A stretch of DNA of 64,000 nucleotides, taken from NCBI GenBank assembly GCA_963969495.1, contig OZ018321.1, positions 138,780,685-138,844,684 on the forward strand, written 5' to 3'. The translations under genes were made by a program, and so were the position numbers. The notes beneath the pieces were generated by a model, which had not been told where the DNA came from, searched no databases, and saw only the letters and a program-made list of their open reading frames with translations. Source of the DNA: Ceratothoa steindachneri. Lineage: Eukaryota; Arthropoda; Malacostraca; Isopoda; Cymothoidae. Of this stretch, positions 22,541-37,514 are shown one piece after another (the first letter of the stretch is position 1; every line of letters starts with the position of its first letter).

Positions 22541-25500
22541 ATGCAGAGGACACGCGGAATTCTCGTAACCATTTTGGTCGTTTTCTGGTCTTTTGTCAAT
22601 GGTAGGTTGTAAAAAATCTCGTTCACGATTACGTTTATTTATTTTATTCATTAAGACTACGTCTTCCCTTTTTGAATCCTAGTAAAGAAAATGTAATATA
22701 TAATTATCAAGTTCATACAAATCTGACAAAGGGTACAAACACATGAATTACAACCCTTTGGGCGCGTTTAAATGACATTTCTTTAAAAAAATCTTCTAAA
22801 AAATTTTAATCCTATTTTTTCTTACACCCAGTTGTTGATTCTACCCAGGAATTCAATGATTACTTCGACTTCACTACTGATCGTATGTTAAATAACATCC
22901 TTTTTGGTTTTTAATTTAGCAAGAATACGTAGATATTTCAACTAACTCTGATATCTCTCGCATTTTATTACCTGTTTAATTTAGGTTCGTTGCTATAAGT
23001 ATTATTTAGCAATAAATTATAGAGATCTGAGTAAAGATTTTCTCAAGGGGTGGAAAATGACCCCGTTTATATTTTACGTATATCGTTGAAAAATGAATGA
23101 AATTTAATTAGCAAGGAGAGCTGAAAAAGTGAGCTATTTGTAGCTATTTAGTGTGAATGCAAAGGACGTGTAATAATTTCAACACACCACCTATTTCAGC
23201 GCAATGCGATAGCGATATGCAGACTCAAGCCAATACGTGCCCCTTCACAGACTCGGCCTGTCAGGAGTCACTAGACAAAGCCTTGCAATGTCGCTACAAC
23301 GAAACTTTGGGTGAGTCTATATTTACCATTTTATAATTTAATTAATTATTGAAACCTAAATTTATTTCTTTTTAATTAATGAGAATAACTAATGCATTAG
23401 AGGAAAATTATGTATCCTATCAATGCCTAATTTGTTTCTTTTTATACCATTACAGAGAGAATTAAGACTTTGTATTCGTATACACAAGAGGAGATTGCGA
23501 ATATAAATGCCAGAGCTGCATCCTTTAGAGTAAATATGGAGAAATCACTTGAGAATCTCGACAGCCGAACGAAGAGATCTACTTCCCATGTGAAGGAATT
23601 ATTTGGAACTTTCGGTTGGTCCCTATATTAAAGTTAGAGAGCAAAGGGAAGATTTTTCTATAATGTTCTGAAATAAAACGATTGTTAAGATTTGATCATG
23701 AAGCACGCCATCCTATGATTACTTTGTCATTCACTAATGAGACAGACCATCTGTTAACAGTGTAAATAGGCATATTACTATTTATAAGTTGTATGAGAAG
23801 AAAACAATAAAAAAATTAAGTGATATAATAAATAGGTGCTAAACACTTGAGCAAAGTTTAACAAAAGATAACATACCTTTCTGGGTAAATCCATTTATTA
23901 TAAGTACTCTTTAATATCTCTCATTAACTCTGTTTGATTCAACTTATTACAGCGAGCGGGCATGGCAAAATGGCTGCTCTCCGAGGCGGAGAAATGTCTG
24001 CCAAAGAGCAAGAGACCCGCCAGGACGATTTGGTATTTATGAACGCTTTCTTTGACGATGTGAACGAGACCATGTGTGAAGTTATAAGCCGACTGGGTAA
24101 ATATTGATTATTTTAACCATCGTAACTTTCCTCTCTGAAGTGATGTATCTTGTTACATGTATAGATTCGATACAAATGCTTATTGTTCTTTTGTAAACAA
24201 GAGCGTTACTTCCAATTAAAATTCCGCAAACCCTTACCCTTCCTTCTATTTTTTTTCTATGACCACTTGTGATACTTCAGAATCCTCCGAAAGTACTCTA
24301 AATAGCCTACTGGACACCACAGCGGCTAATGATGCGCAAATAAGTTCTTTGGATAGTGACGTATCAGCACTGGAACTTTCTGTAAACACCTTGGAAGATG
24401 AAGTGGCGCAGGTTGAACAAGAAATTGGTAAGGCAGATTAAAGCGTCTTTAGAATTAAGCTATGGTTATATTTTTCGTCATATCTAATAGGACAATTACA
24501 AAATAACCAAATATGGAGGTATAAAATCGTCTAACCTTCATTACAAGGCAAAAATTTAGGAGAAAGTAAGCAAGATAAAAACAAATAATAATCTTTATAT
24601 TATATTTAACAGACGATGTGGAAGCAGATATAGCGAATTTGATGACAAACCTTACAAATCTTGAAGACAAAGTTCAAGAATTGTGTGAGCAAGTTGAAGA
24701 TAACACAGATGATATTGATTACCTATTCAACGCAACAGCTTTGATCCCTTCTATCCTCGAAAATTTGACTGAGATTGAGGACGAAATAAGTAAGTTTGTA
24801 ATCATTCCATTATATTACACATAAGGGAAATTATAACATAGAACAATTATGTGCTAAAAACTTAATAATTTTAGCCTTAAAACTTGAGAATAAAGCGATA
24901 AAATTCCAAGTCGTCTGGAACAAATAGGTACAAAATGGCACATGGGATAAAAGACAGATGGTAAAAAAAGAGGCAACGTGTATAATCAAATTACAGCATG
25001 TTGGCCTAGCAGTAATATTAGGGCAAATGAAATGGGCTTAAAATGAGTGCGAAAGAATAACTCTCCCTCGCTGAATGCTAAGCCAGAAACAACTCCAGGA
25101 CCAAGAGTTTCCGAAAGAAATATTCTTGAAATCTTTCGCTGCCGTAGACATGGCACACATAAGGGGAGAAGGGCGATTTGAGTAAGTGCATTTTCTGCCT
25201 TTTATAAGGGTACTAAGTCTCTATTCCCAACCACTATCGGGTACGGACCAGTCGCTCAAAATGCAATCGCAAAATGAAGATCGGTTGCCAAGATGTGCTC
25301 GGAATCATAAATTATTATTTACCTTTCCCATAGGTGACTTAGCAGACCAGTTAACAGATTCACTTGGGGACGTGGCGAATTTGAACGAAACCCTCGGCTC
25401 TGTGCAACAAGACATTGATGACGTAAAGGATGACGTCAGTAGTTTGTGGACCGCAGTGGATGATCTAAATGACGAGCTGAATTTAACTGCAGAGGAGTTT

Positions 25501-28500
25501 GGTAAGAAGGATCGTTTGATTACCTTGAGAATATAGGGAAGAAGATCCGATTCTAATGATTTTATAGCTTTCTTTGCAAACCGATTCTATTCCTTGCCCT
25601 GACGGACGATTTAAATCTAATGTTCGCTAGGTATTAAACACTCTCCCACATAATCAACTCATCACTTCTCTCACCAGCACATTCGCTTGTGACTATAAGT
25701 TTTTTATAATCATTTTCTGTGCTCCATTCATCCTCAATACCATCTGCAGCACCTCAGATCTCTCATGGTCAACAGGTATATTTGTATCATTTCTTCACTC
25801 CTTCTTCCTAATCGTTCTCACCTTATCAACTATTCTCACACACACGATCCCTTTCAAATTGCTTATTTTCTCTCTTTTCACATTCAACCGTTACCTTCAT
25901 AATATAATGTCAGCGTATTGCATCGTTTTGAACATCACTATGCTCTGACTTGCACATTTACCACGGAGACTAATATTACCTTTCACCCATCCCCCCTTAG
26001 CATTCTCACAAGAAACTTAAGTAAATTCCATCCTCGTTCCAACACAGATCCCACGTCAAACGTTAAAAACAGTTTTGAAAATCATGTTGCTCTTTACCAC
26101 TAAGAAGAAGTTATCAGGACACCATTTTCAACCTTGAAGCCATTTACTTCACTCAAATTCCTACTTCTTTCACAACTTCATACTTAAGGATAGTAAACAC
26201 TCATGCCATTATCACCAATATCATTACGTATATCAAACGACGCATTCTGAAAGCATACTTTAAAGCCAATGCAACATAAAAACTTCCCCATATTCCTCAA
26301 ATTATCTATGCAATCTTAGAGGCTGCCATATGGTCCCGTACGAAAAATGATCATATGCATTCTCCATATCTTCAATCCAGCATGCATCATACATCGGCTC
26401 TAATATTTTACTTTCTCAGCCTGCTGTCTAGACACAATTGCTTGCTTCACACATAATCTAACCACTCATACTTTGTCATTCCTTTACTTATCCTCCTTTA
26501 ATCAAGTGATCATTCATACACCACACTTATACTCATTGGTACTATAAAGTATTGCCACAAACGTCAGTTTCAACCCTAATATATATCTAATTTTTGACAC
26601 TCGAAACCAATCATATTCACACTTGCTGCAACATTCATTCCCACATTATACAATTTACAATAATACTTAATGTTATTATTGCTTACCTAATGGTCAAAGG
26701 AAACTATATAAATAAAGCTTGTGCTAATAAGTGTATACATATGTTTTACACATAGACGACCACAGCAGCAATGTTTCCTCATTGGATACAACATTTTTTA
26801 CTGACATAAACGGCGCGCAATAAATCTTGATTTGCGGATTTTTTCATAACAAGTTTTCCATATATTTTTCCCTATTTATTATCACGCCTCCATGTCTAAG
26901 TGCTAATTTTGACTAAATTTAAAATACATCCCTTACCCATTTTTTACACACACTCCTTTACTTTTACAGATGATCTTGAGAGCATTATTGCCAATTTGAC
27001 TGATGGATTGGATAATTTGACAGCCATGGTACTTTCGCTTAAAGAACCTAGTGAGGAAGGCGAACTCACTGAGCTAGAAGAAAATTTAAGCGATCAAATA
27101 GGGGCTTTGAATGACACCATACAAAATCTAGAAGAAAGCCTTAGTAAGTACTTTGTCTATACTCATAACTTGTATATCTTTATGTCTAGCAGGAAAGTTT
27201 TAGAAGTATAAAGAGTAAATGGTGAGGTTAAGTTCAGATGAATTCTGTAAAAGGTACATAACCTGGGAAGAAGAAAGAGGGTATTGTAGTTGATGCCTTA
27301 GTAAGCGCGAGAGGATCGAAGTCGGGTGATCACGGAAAAGTTATTGTCTCAAAATGTCTTATTCAGCTCATGTACATGGTGGAAAAACAGGAAATTATTG
27401 TCTGCCTTGGCGTGCTCAAGACTGAAACCCTAACAATTCACTACATGATTTATGTCTTTTTCAGCTGATATTATGTTGAACCATACCGAGATTCTGAGCA
27501 ATATTGCGGAGCTTATGAATGAAAATCAAACAACGTATGACCTGATTGATAGTTTGAGTGATGACGTGACTCATGTGTTAGATGATGTTGACAGCCTGGA
27601 AGAGGAGGTCGATGCACTAAATGCGACCCAAGGTTGGAATTCCTTTTATTGAGATTTATGCTTGGAGAGATATTTCTTATATTTCTCTTGGTTATAATAA
27701 GGTTATCAACCAGATATTAACACCACTTTTCCTTTTTTTTGGCACGTCACTTCCAATTCATTTTTTGACTTAATTTTCAGCATGCCTCTGTCGCTCTGTT
27801 GTGATATTAATAATATATTCTTTCATTCTATGTCTTCCAGTGAAGATAATGGCTACGCTTGACGAATTAAACAACACTATAATTGAATGCTGCGAGGCAC
27901 AAGGCAACAACAATCAGACCATTCCCGAGCCCCTGATGTGCTGTAATCAGACTAACAACTCTGATATTAGCGACTTCGAAGATAGAGTTACCGCCCTTGA
28001 GACTGAAAATAAGGATCTTCTTAATCTTATTACAGAAATGAACAACACCCTAATGGAAAGAATTTCACAGCTTGGTAAGGGGAAAGATGACGTGCTTGTT
28101 TAGGAAATATAAGAAGGTATTATCTCCTAATGAAATTTCTGCCTTTATCAACACTTCCTATTGCAGAAAACTGTTGCAGTCTCGTGCCTGGTAACCTCTC
28201 CTTAGAGTTCCCGTTCCCCTTCCCATTGGAACCGCCGCATAATGGTAAGAATCTTTTAGCAACTCAAATGATATTTGGATGAAAACCTTTGTCATTATTT
28301 GGAACCTCGAAATGTGACTTTGACCAGTTCTTTCGTAATACAGACCTAATAATAGTTTTAATATCGTCAATAATGGCTCTGATAAGGATTGCGCTGTATA
28401 TCTTGTTACTCTCTTTGTTTATCTGGTGAATAAAACCATGATATAATTTATTTATACGCATTTTCGTTTTGAAAATATTATATGATCGTGCAATTGTGAT

Positions 28501-31500
28501 CTGTAACTAAACCAAGTCACATGTAATTATCTTATCGATTGCTGCATTTTCCAGTTGTTCATTTCATAGCAACTGACCTTAAATGGTACCTGAGGCATTA
28601 GAACTCATGATAGTACATGCGAGCCTTGTACAAATTGGTTTCGGGCTTTTTGCATCACTTCTCGGACGTCTATAGCCTTCCTCCTCGGTGTGAACCGAAT
28701 TATTTCAAGCGCAGAGAGAGCAGATTGGTTTAAGGCTGAAGTCCGTTGATCTCAATCAGCTTCGATCGGCAGTAAGAGGTTCCAATCCCGTTAGCACTTC
28801 TTCTTCTTCCTTTTCCGACGGGGCATTTTCACTTCTACTACGCCTTCTCCCTTATAAGCTTTCGTTGGGAGAAGAATGGAACTAACATTTTAAGGCCTAC
28901 TCGAAATCTCTAATAAATGAACGGATAGAATCATTCAGTTCTCTTCTAAAATTCTAGGCACTCTTTCTCTTCTTCATTGTCGGAGCCTACTATACTCAAG
29001 CATCGAGGATCTTTCACTAGATTGTCCAACAATTTTGAAGGATTCATGTCTGCTAAAAAGCCTAAAATTGTAGGCTAAGTTAGCGTTACCTCTCAAGACC
29101 GTGCAAAAATTGTAAACGTTTATTCACTCGTTTATCAATAGATACAAATTGGTACTTCAGTTAATTCTTAATTTTCAATTAAATGAGAAACTTTTGTCGT
29201 TGTTTTGAACAAGCCACCTGCGTTTCAATTCTTGTTCTCTTATTTTCCAGGTACTACAGAAGGGTGTGGACACCATGGATGTGCAGGTAAAGAAACCAAT
29301 GCCTTCTTTTCTTATCTTTTTCTTCCATACCATAAATTAAAAATGTTCCAACTTTTTTTTAATATTGCTTAAAATCTTTAACTACTTTTCGATATTCACT
29401 CGTGCTTTTTCTTGGAACGAAAATTACATTATAGGACGATAAAGAGTACAAAAATTATCAATGTTTGCAGAAATATTTGTTTGCTTGCTTGAATCCTTGA
29501 TATTCATTTTATGTATATTGAGGGAACCGATAAAATTATCTGGTTTTGAATAATAATAATGATAAAAAGGCCTCGAGTAAAATTGTAGGGTTTATTTAGT
29601 GGTTTTATTTGGGAAATGGATTCTTTTGTATTCAATCCTAATTGGGGAGCATTAAAAGATTTTTAATGCCTTTTATTTTAATTATCTGCGTTAAATAGAC
29701 CTATATTGATTCGAATGTTTTCAATGTAGTAAAGTCAAAGGCAGTCACGTCGGAAATAAAAATATAGCTGAAAGTATTTGACAAGGCCTATTTTTGAAAT
29801 CACCCTCTTTAATTCCCATAGCCTTGGAAAATAATGAATTAAAACCCTTCGCAAACATATGTATATATTTCTGCTGATCAACATGTATGTCGATAGCTTC
29901 AAGTAAAGACTTTTCTTTTATGGATAATTTCTTGATTTCAGCTTGCGAGGGTGGCTGCGAGTGTGAGGAAGGTAAGGAAATAGTGATATACATATAATAT
30001 AAGGAGAAATCTTGCAAATGTAAATATGGGACTTAGTAACTTTCATTCACTTTTAAATGGGTACAAACAATGTTTGAAATCGTAAATCTAAATGATTGCT
30101 TTTTCAATTATTCCCTACAAGATGAGGTATCCTCCTTGTAAGTAAATAGAAATATTCACACATTTAAACATTTCAAAACGGATACTTCTATTAGCACAAA
30201 CTTTTGTTTCTCCTATAAAACTGCCTTTTGTAAATTAAAATTTACTTTTATTTATTTTTATCTCTAAATATTATTTTTTATTTCATTTAGGTCACTATTC
30301 TGGTTGCACCGGAAAGATCTGTGCATTAGGTAAGAGAATCAGTTTTGGTTTTCACATTTTTAACAATTTTTCACTTCTGTAGTAATTTTTAACAGCTCTG
30401 ACCAAGCACAGTTGAGCGCGCCACTACGCATCTGCTTGCTTCGATTGAACGGTAAGGGTAGGATTAGGAAAATAACAGAAAAAAAATCTGATAAGCAGAA
30501 AAAGAATATGATTGTACATTTGCTTTCGGTTTCCTCTCAAACGCCTCATTAGATGAAACTGTAAATTAAGAAGAAGCACTTAAAGCACATAATATATTAT
30601 TTTTTCCTGCACATGATGTGGGCTTATTCGTATGAGGGTTATTATATATGTGATATGTTTAGAATTGACCAAACTTAGGAGAATTATCGTAAAGTTCCAA
30701 AGGAAAAATTATATCGTTAACAGGCAATGGCTTTGCCACCCCCCCACCACGGGGGGAGCCTGCGCTTTACCTCTAAGATTACAATTTAAAATCTAAAAAA
30801 AAGCAGCCATGGTTAAATTTTTATACATTTTCTGAACTTCGCCTATTATAATAATTTTTAAAAGGCATTTCACCATTTGTAATTCTTTGTGTTTGAAAGA
30901 ATTCACAAAAGTTCGATACTTATATATATTTCTGAACTTTGACATTTCGTTTTTTGATATTATAAAAGAATTATTAGAAATAACTCTGATAAAAAGTCAT
31001 AACGAAAGTAAGATGAAATTATTATTCAAATACTCAAAAGAATCCCATTATTAAATTATAGAGTTAGTGATGATGATGATATCTCCAGTATTAGATATTT
31101 CTTGCAAAAATTACGACTCGGGTGTTCGATTAATGTCTTAAAATTATTCAGAAATTTCTTTTTTATGGCCATTTTTATTTTTCATTCGTACGCTTCAAAA
31201 CAACTCGACTGAAAAATCTCAACCACAGAAAAGAAAATCGACACTCTACTGAAGAAAATGCCTGGTATGTTTTATGGTCTTAAGCTTTGTGGGGGAAGAG
31301 AGGAATAATTTATGCATTTAGGCCTCTCGACGCATTTCTTTATAAAGTAAACCCATGGGTTTTAGGTCGAGAGTCAAGTAAAGTGTCCACAAACTACGAC
31401 TCCTATTTAAACCATAGAATCACATAACCTCAAGAAAGTCTGTGTGTGGCCTACATGTAATCTCAAACTATTACAAGAATTGGAATACGATATGGATAGT

Positions 31501-33011
31501 TCTTTTTTTATGTCCTCGAACACAGTGGAACTTACAATTAGGTTTATTTTACTAAATTTCAGTAAATATAAGAAATAAATTACACTGACGTAAATATTCC
31601 AACGATAACTCTAGTTAATGTTGATTGACATCGTTTTGTCTTGCTTTAAAGACTGTCCTGATGGTTACCTTGCGATATATCTCGACATCGATCATTCCGA
31701 CTTCGTCTGTGTAAGGATGGAGACATCAACTGCAATTCAATCCGATCAAGGCAAAACTTGTTCGAATGATGGTTTGATTCTGGCAGAATTTCCATGTGTC
31801 TTCGGTTTCCAGGAGTTTAGACAATACTTAATGGGAGAAGGAGGTAACCCACGTAGATTTATTTTTTTATGTTCATTATTTGAGAGGGTTCATTAAAAAA
31901 AAGTTTTAGAATATTTTTACGTTTAAAATGAAAACAAGGATTTTAATGTGGATAGAACATCGAGCAAAAGGAAGGTTTCAGCGTATTTTATAATGGAAGA
32001 GCTTAAAATATATAGGTTTATTTCAAAAGAAAATAATTTTGCTTAAATGTAACATCTAATAAAATTTAAAAGCAAGGTATTCAGCATTATTATACAGCTC
32101 ACATAAATTTAAATGGTGGCTTTAAACATAAATATAAAGTTCATTATAAAAAATAGCTTTAAAACCCTAACGTTTACTTAAAATAGACTTTTTCTACTTA
32201 TGCTTAACGCATTCGTTTTTATGAGAGACTTTTAAAATATATTTGGTTAATTTTGTCTCGCGTCGCAGGTTCGGAGACTCTTTACTTCGTGGGAGCAAGC
32301 GATGAGATTTTGGATGGCTAGTAAGTTATTGTATCTCTTGATGTGAGGGGGAAATACGGAGTCGGGATCCCTTGACCACCCTTTCCCACTTTCGACTCAT
32401 TGCTCTGCTTGTGTGCACACCTCGATGCAAAAGGAAGAGTCATTTGACCTAATCATAAAATGATTATATACAGTATTCTTGATCATATAACTCCTGGTGT
32501 TCGTGCTACACATGAATGACTTCTAGAACACCAAGGCCATAAAATAATATTGCTATTTTTAGTTTTCTATAAGTTTGTTTGGGAATTCTTTGAATGACAA
32601 ATCCTGGTATTTGCTGGCAGAATGGAGGTAGCATAGGTAAGCTTTTGTAGGTGGAATTATATGCAAATTATATACTTAAATTAAATGGAGATACTTCCTG
32701 AGGGGCTGGTAACTGGAACGATGCGCAACTCGTTTAAAATCTCCCCCTTAGCCGGCACTGTCCCAAGGATACTTTATCAAGGCTAATCTTCTCATGTAAT
32801 ATTATATTGGTTTATTAATAGATGTATTTCTTGCTACAGTTGGACCTGGCTTGATAGTACGATACCTGTGAACGAGGCTTACTGGGCACCAGGACAACCT
32901 GACGGAGGTTCGGCTGAAAACTGCGCCGTCATAAATTCCACCAGTGGCCTCATGCAGGATGAGGATTGTGCTTCTCTAAACGCTGCTCTCTGCATCACCG
33001 GCTCCCACTAA
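22541..33011 (+). CDS. Secreted coiled-coil C-type lectin, copy 2
   Basis: The 19 coding exons are 22541-22601, 22832-22882, 23200-23310, 23456-23614, 23953-24096, 24281-24427, 24613-24789, 25334-25501, 26970-27143, 27465-27632, 27841-28074, 28167-28244, 29251-29286, 29942-29971, 30291-30329, 31229-31264, 31652-31843, 32269-32320 and 32840-33011. Exon lengths and phases are identical to copy 1, and the product is again 742 residues. Differences from copy 1 are K235M and Y447D (both shared with copy 3) and A586T in the cysteine micro-exon segment (unique to copy 2). The lectin domain is identical to copy 1. There is no stop, frameshift or lost splice site, so the gene appears functional. Role as for copy 1: probable secreted multimeric sugar-binding protein (inferred). 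Confidence 0.85.
30724..31093 (-). repeat. Dispersed AT-rich repeat in lectin intron 16, copy 2
   Basis: Equivalent of 10,961-11,335, with small indels and substitutions (for example, one A shorter in the tataaaa(a)gaattatt run). It was carried along by the large duplication. Confidence 0.6.
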
Positions 33012-33189
33012 GAAGAAAACAAGAGACCACTTTTGTCTTCTATTCGAACAAATTGAATTTAGATCTAGTTTCCTCAATACAATCTGCATTAGAATTTTTT
33101 TATTCATCTATTAAAAAAAGACGTTTAGCGTTGAGTTTCTTAAATCTTAGTTTATATGAGGGCTTTATATTTAAATGCCTTGAATGGGA

Positions 33190-33195
33190 AATAAA
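33190..33195 (+). terminator. Polyadenylation signal AATAAA, lectin copy 2
   Basis: Canonical hexamer 179 bases after the stop codon, at the same relative place as in the other copies. Confidence 0.65.
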
Positions 33196-33219
33196 TTCTG
33201 AAGTAAGCCTTTATTAATT

Positions 33220-34843
33220 ACTAATCCTTCACACTTTGAATTTAGTGAAACAAGGCAGAGTACTCATATAGTTACGAATCCTTGAATAGTGCGAGCGACT
33301 TAGTGTTTATTAAAATATCAAAAAACAAATTAGGATATAACGGTCATGAAGTTGTTTTCACACAGGGTGGAACAACTGGATTAGGGAAGTAAAAATTCAT
33401 TATAACCTTATGAATATGTCTGATTTCGAGGTAAAAATGTTTGTGTAGGTGCCATGCCCACTAGGTATAGGGATAAATTAGGGGTTAACAAAATATCATT
33501 AAACAAATGAATAATCATGGATCATTTGATAAGCCTATACATTTTTAAGCTTTCTATGGGCGAAAATGAGAGGATCGACAAGGCGAAGGGCTCTTAGGAA
33601 GTTTCAACATGATAGAACGATTATGAACATGAAGAAGGAACCTCGAGATCTGAGATAAGGAATCAAACATAGAATTATTCTGGTCAATCAATGATTATAG
33701 CATGATTTAGTGAGAAAAGCGGTAGGTGAGACAGGTTGATTGAATAAAAAAGAACCAAATTTAAACTAAAGCTAAAAAGTGGTACAGCTTTGGCTACATC
33801 CAACCGCCCCAAACCGATGGAACACCGCTGCAAAAGATTTGAATTCATTCCACAATTATGTCTCGAAAGTCAACTAGTTATAGAACATCTGAACAAAAAG
33901 AATATCAAGACGGTCATGTGGGAAATAATTTTTGCAAGTGTTTAATGTGACCAGAGTTGAAACAAGATTTATAGACTATACTATTTAAGGCTTCTGACAC
34001 ATGGCTCGGTTGCTGGTCAAAGATATGTAAGTATGTGACTTGGTGTACACGGTCATGTAATGATACCTGATAATTAATTCGCTACAGAATGAGAGTATGC
34101 CCTCAGGAACCGCGAGGAGGATCAGTGCCTCGTGGGGAGATATACACATATCGTATCAATGATTAGCGATTTCTTGCCCAACCAGACTACCACACTTGTC
34201 TCATCTTCAATTCATTGATGTAGAGTTTGAATATGACGAGGTTTTTCAAGACACACCATCTTCTTGTCCATTTGGAAAATAATCTTCCACATACCACCAT
34301 ACTTTCGATCAAAGCTACTATTTGAAAATATGCCATTAAAGCCATTCTCTTCGTTTCTCTAAGTCATTGTAAAGCAAAGTTGATCTCGAAAATGCGATTT
34401 AGGGCAAAGGAGAAAAACCTCGAAATTTCATCTTCATCATTCAGTCTGAAGAGGCCAATGGCATTTAGTTCCCTTCAAAATAAGGCATATATTTATTGTG
34501 CCCCCGATTTATGAGAGCTGAAAAGCCTATTTCCTAGTTAATGATTGTGTTTTTAATATTAAATAAGGCAAATACCAAAATATGTGTTGTAACATAAGAA
34601 AGGATATCGAAGTTCGGTGAAGTTAGGGAAAGTGAAAATATATGGAAGGTACAAGCAATGTCACTAGGCGAGGAAGACAAGCAATTCTCCTCAGCCTGTT
34701 TATAAAAGGCACCCTCAAAGCTCTTTCCTGCCTTAGGATTATGCACCAAGAAATCATTATTTTTTTCCACTCGAGCTAGAAACCTCCTTAGGGACCTCTC
34801 CTCACAAAAAAACTTACAGGGTGTTTTATTTTTATACCAATCA
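33220..34843. other. Downstream flank of lectin copy 2
   Basis: Equivalent of 13,460-15,084, with the same minus-strand protein-like stretches and no recognised gene. It ends at the junction with unit C. Confidence 0.4.
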
Positions 34844-35539
34844 CCGATTAACACGAATGTCAACGTTTAATGTCAACATCGGCAATTCAGAGTCGATGAT
34901 AGGACTATAGAATCAAAGTCTATGATGACGTTTCTAAAAGAATGTCAAGCATAGAGGCTCCTTGCCGCCATGTGGCAGGTCGAAACCATGAGGTCAGAGA
35001 CGAGGTCAGTCCACGTGAGCAAGGACCGTGAGAACAGTCAGAGTATAGAACTGCTTTCTGCGATAAGCGAGGGATTGGAAGCTCAAACGCGCGCTTCCGT
35101 CCCCTCCCAGTGTATTATCAAGAAACACCCGCTAGGGTACTTCCCATCCCTTGAGCGCCGTGTTATTCGTGCAGAAGTTTGTTCACACCCCTTCCCCGTT
35201 TGGTGGAGGCAGTAACAGTTCCGGCTGGTCCCTATATATTCATGGTCCCAATCGGGCATCGAAAATATAGGCCTGCCTCTTACAACGAAACACGTCATTC
35301 TCGATGGCGCTTCCTGTTCTCGACGAGCCGAAGGCTATAATTAATAATTATGCCGAAGGATCTGAGCCCCAGTCAATTGGCCCGACCAAGGTTTCAGGAC
35401 ATTTCGTTTGGCAAAACTACTCCGTCCCGTTAATGTTACTACTAGAGGTTAAACGATCCATGGTTAACGTCCATCGAATAAACATTCGACCCCCAGTTTC
35501 ATCTCTTAAAACCTCGAACTCAAGCCAGGCTGAGAAGAA

Positions 35540-35879
35540 TCATCTATGGCTACCCTGTCAGTCATCCCTGTGTGTGTATGTACAGAGGCTTGTATCGTCT
35601 CTCGACCCCCTCCACCCTTAGATCTCGCACTGAGGAGCTCTGTTAAGTTTGTTTCTTTTATTCATCGAGTATCTATTGCCATTATTTTATTTATTCTATT
35701 TATTGTGTATCATCTGTGGCTACCCTGTCAGTCATCCCTGTGTGTGTATGTACAGAGGCTTGTATCGTCTCTCGACCCCCTCCACCCTTAGATCTCGCAC
35801 TGAGGAGCTCTGTTAAGTTTGTTTCTTTTATTCATCGAGTATCTATTGCCATTATTTTATTTATTCTATTTATTGTGTA
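35540..35879. repeat. 170-bp direct tandem duplication (unit C)
   Basis: Same duplication as in unit B, here 35,540-35,709 and 35,710-35,879. One base differs between the halves (catctatgg against catctgtgg at the start). Confidence 0.9.
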
Positions 35880-36009
35880 TAACTTTTTAAATTTTAATGT
35901 ATATTTCGTATTTTTTTCCTACTCTTTCATGAGCTTCATAGCCTGCATCCTTCATTAGTTTAATATCGGCCAACTGGACTCACTTTTTTAATTTAAATCC
36001 TACACTCTC

Positions 36010-36619
36010 GAGAGGCTCGGTTGTTAATGAACTTGGGTGAAGTATTACATGATAACTAACATTAGAAAGTTATTTTTTCTCAAACATCAAGAGTTCCTCT
36101 ATATGGGCCAGAAGGTTGGAGAAGGGGCACGGTTGTTAATGAAGGTGAGATGAAGTATTACATGATAACTAATATTAGCAAAGTTATTTAAAATTATTTC
36201 TACTAAAACGTCAAGAGTTCCTCTATATGGGACAGATGGTTGGACGAGAGGCTCGGTTGTTAATGAAATTGGGTGAAGTATTACATGATAACTAACTTTA
36301 GCAAAGTTATTTTTACTGAAACACCAAGAGTTCCTCTATATGGGCCAGATGGTTGTACGAGAGGCTCGGTTGTTAATGCAAGTGAGATGAAGTATTACAT
36401 GATAACTAACATTATCAAAGTTATTTTTACTGAAACACCAAGAGTTCATCTATATGGGCCAGATGGTTGTACGAGAGGCTCGGTTGTTAATGAACTTGGG
36501 TAAAGTATTACATGATAATTAACTTTAGCAAAGTTATTTTTACTGAATCATCAAGAGTTCCTATATATAGGCCAGATGGTTGGACAAGAGGCTCGGTTAT
36601 TCATGAACGTGAGGTGAAG
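36010..36619. repeat. Minisatellite, six units of about 113 bp (unit C)
   Basis: Same array as 16,251-16,860, with the cggttgttaatg landmark at about 36,018, 36,130, 36,254, 36,367, 36,481 and 36,594. The unit number equals that of unit B, so the array has not changed length since the large duplication or has been homogenised. Confidence 0.88.
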
Positions 36620-37514
36620 AATTTATCAAAGGCCAACAATAAGAAGGAAGGTGATGATTTAGGCTACATAGAGTGTAGACAAATTAATAGCACCGTTCAA
36701 AGTGGATGATGGTGGCAAAATAGGATTGAAGGGGTTCCGCAATTTGATGGAGAAATAATTCCTACCATTGTTCAAATGTCAGCCAGTGAAGATGAATAAT
36801 TCGCTCGATTTCATGCAGGATCTCACTACTACTCATACCAACACGTTCTCTCAGAATTCATTACAGTAGAAAAGATTGAATACAGACAATCATAATCAAG
36901 ACTTAAATTTAATGACATAAAACCAATAGTAAACTTGTGAAGAATCTTGGAAAGAACGTTTACGCAGATGGCAGGTAAAGTTCAAAAACATTGTCACATT
37001 TAGATTGGTTTCATCAAAACTGCACCTTTCTCCATTAGTTCTTAAAATTATATTTCTGCTAAAATCATTTCATTGATAAATAGGTAAATTTAATGTCACT
37101 GGATTTGTTTTGTTTATTGTTTTAGAAATACGTGATTGGTTTCTAATCAATCTAGTTAATTCACCGATTGAACAAGATGGACGAAATGTTCCATGACTTT
37201 CTAATTAGAATTTAGTAAGCTACAAGTTGATCCCATGATCTATTTTGGAGAAAAATGCATTCTAATTGGACTGTCCTAGAATAATAAATCCACTTTATGC
37301 ATAATATTCTGCATGTAACATATTATTCAATGTCACATATTTAATTCAAAATAAAAATGTACATTTTTACTACATTATCTGCGAAAGTATTCCTCAATAT
37401 TATTACAACTGTATCCTTTGCGCCAGATTATTTTGGAAACGAGGGGATGGCATCCAAACACATGTTAAAAATAGAGCATGGGGTTAAGATGTGGAAAATC
37501 ACTGATCTAAATCT

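Larger units (their letters stand above)
15085..34843. repeat. Tandem array unit B (complete, about 19.76 kb)
   Basis: This is a complete unit, measured from the junction after unit A to the equivalent junction before unit C. In order it holds the GC-richer block with a 170-bp duplication, the 113-bp minisatellite, the degenerate short repeat, and then lectin gene copy 2 with its promoter and polyadenylation signal. In the first part of the repeat (equivalents of 1,350-2,030) units B and C share bases that differ from unit A. Elsewhere the sharing pattern changes, so the copies look mosaic. Confidence 0.9.
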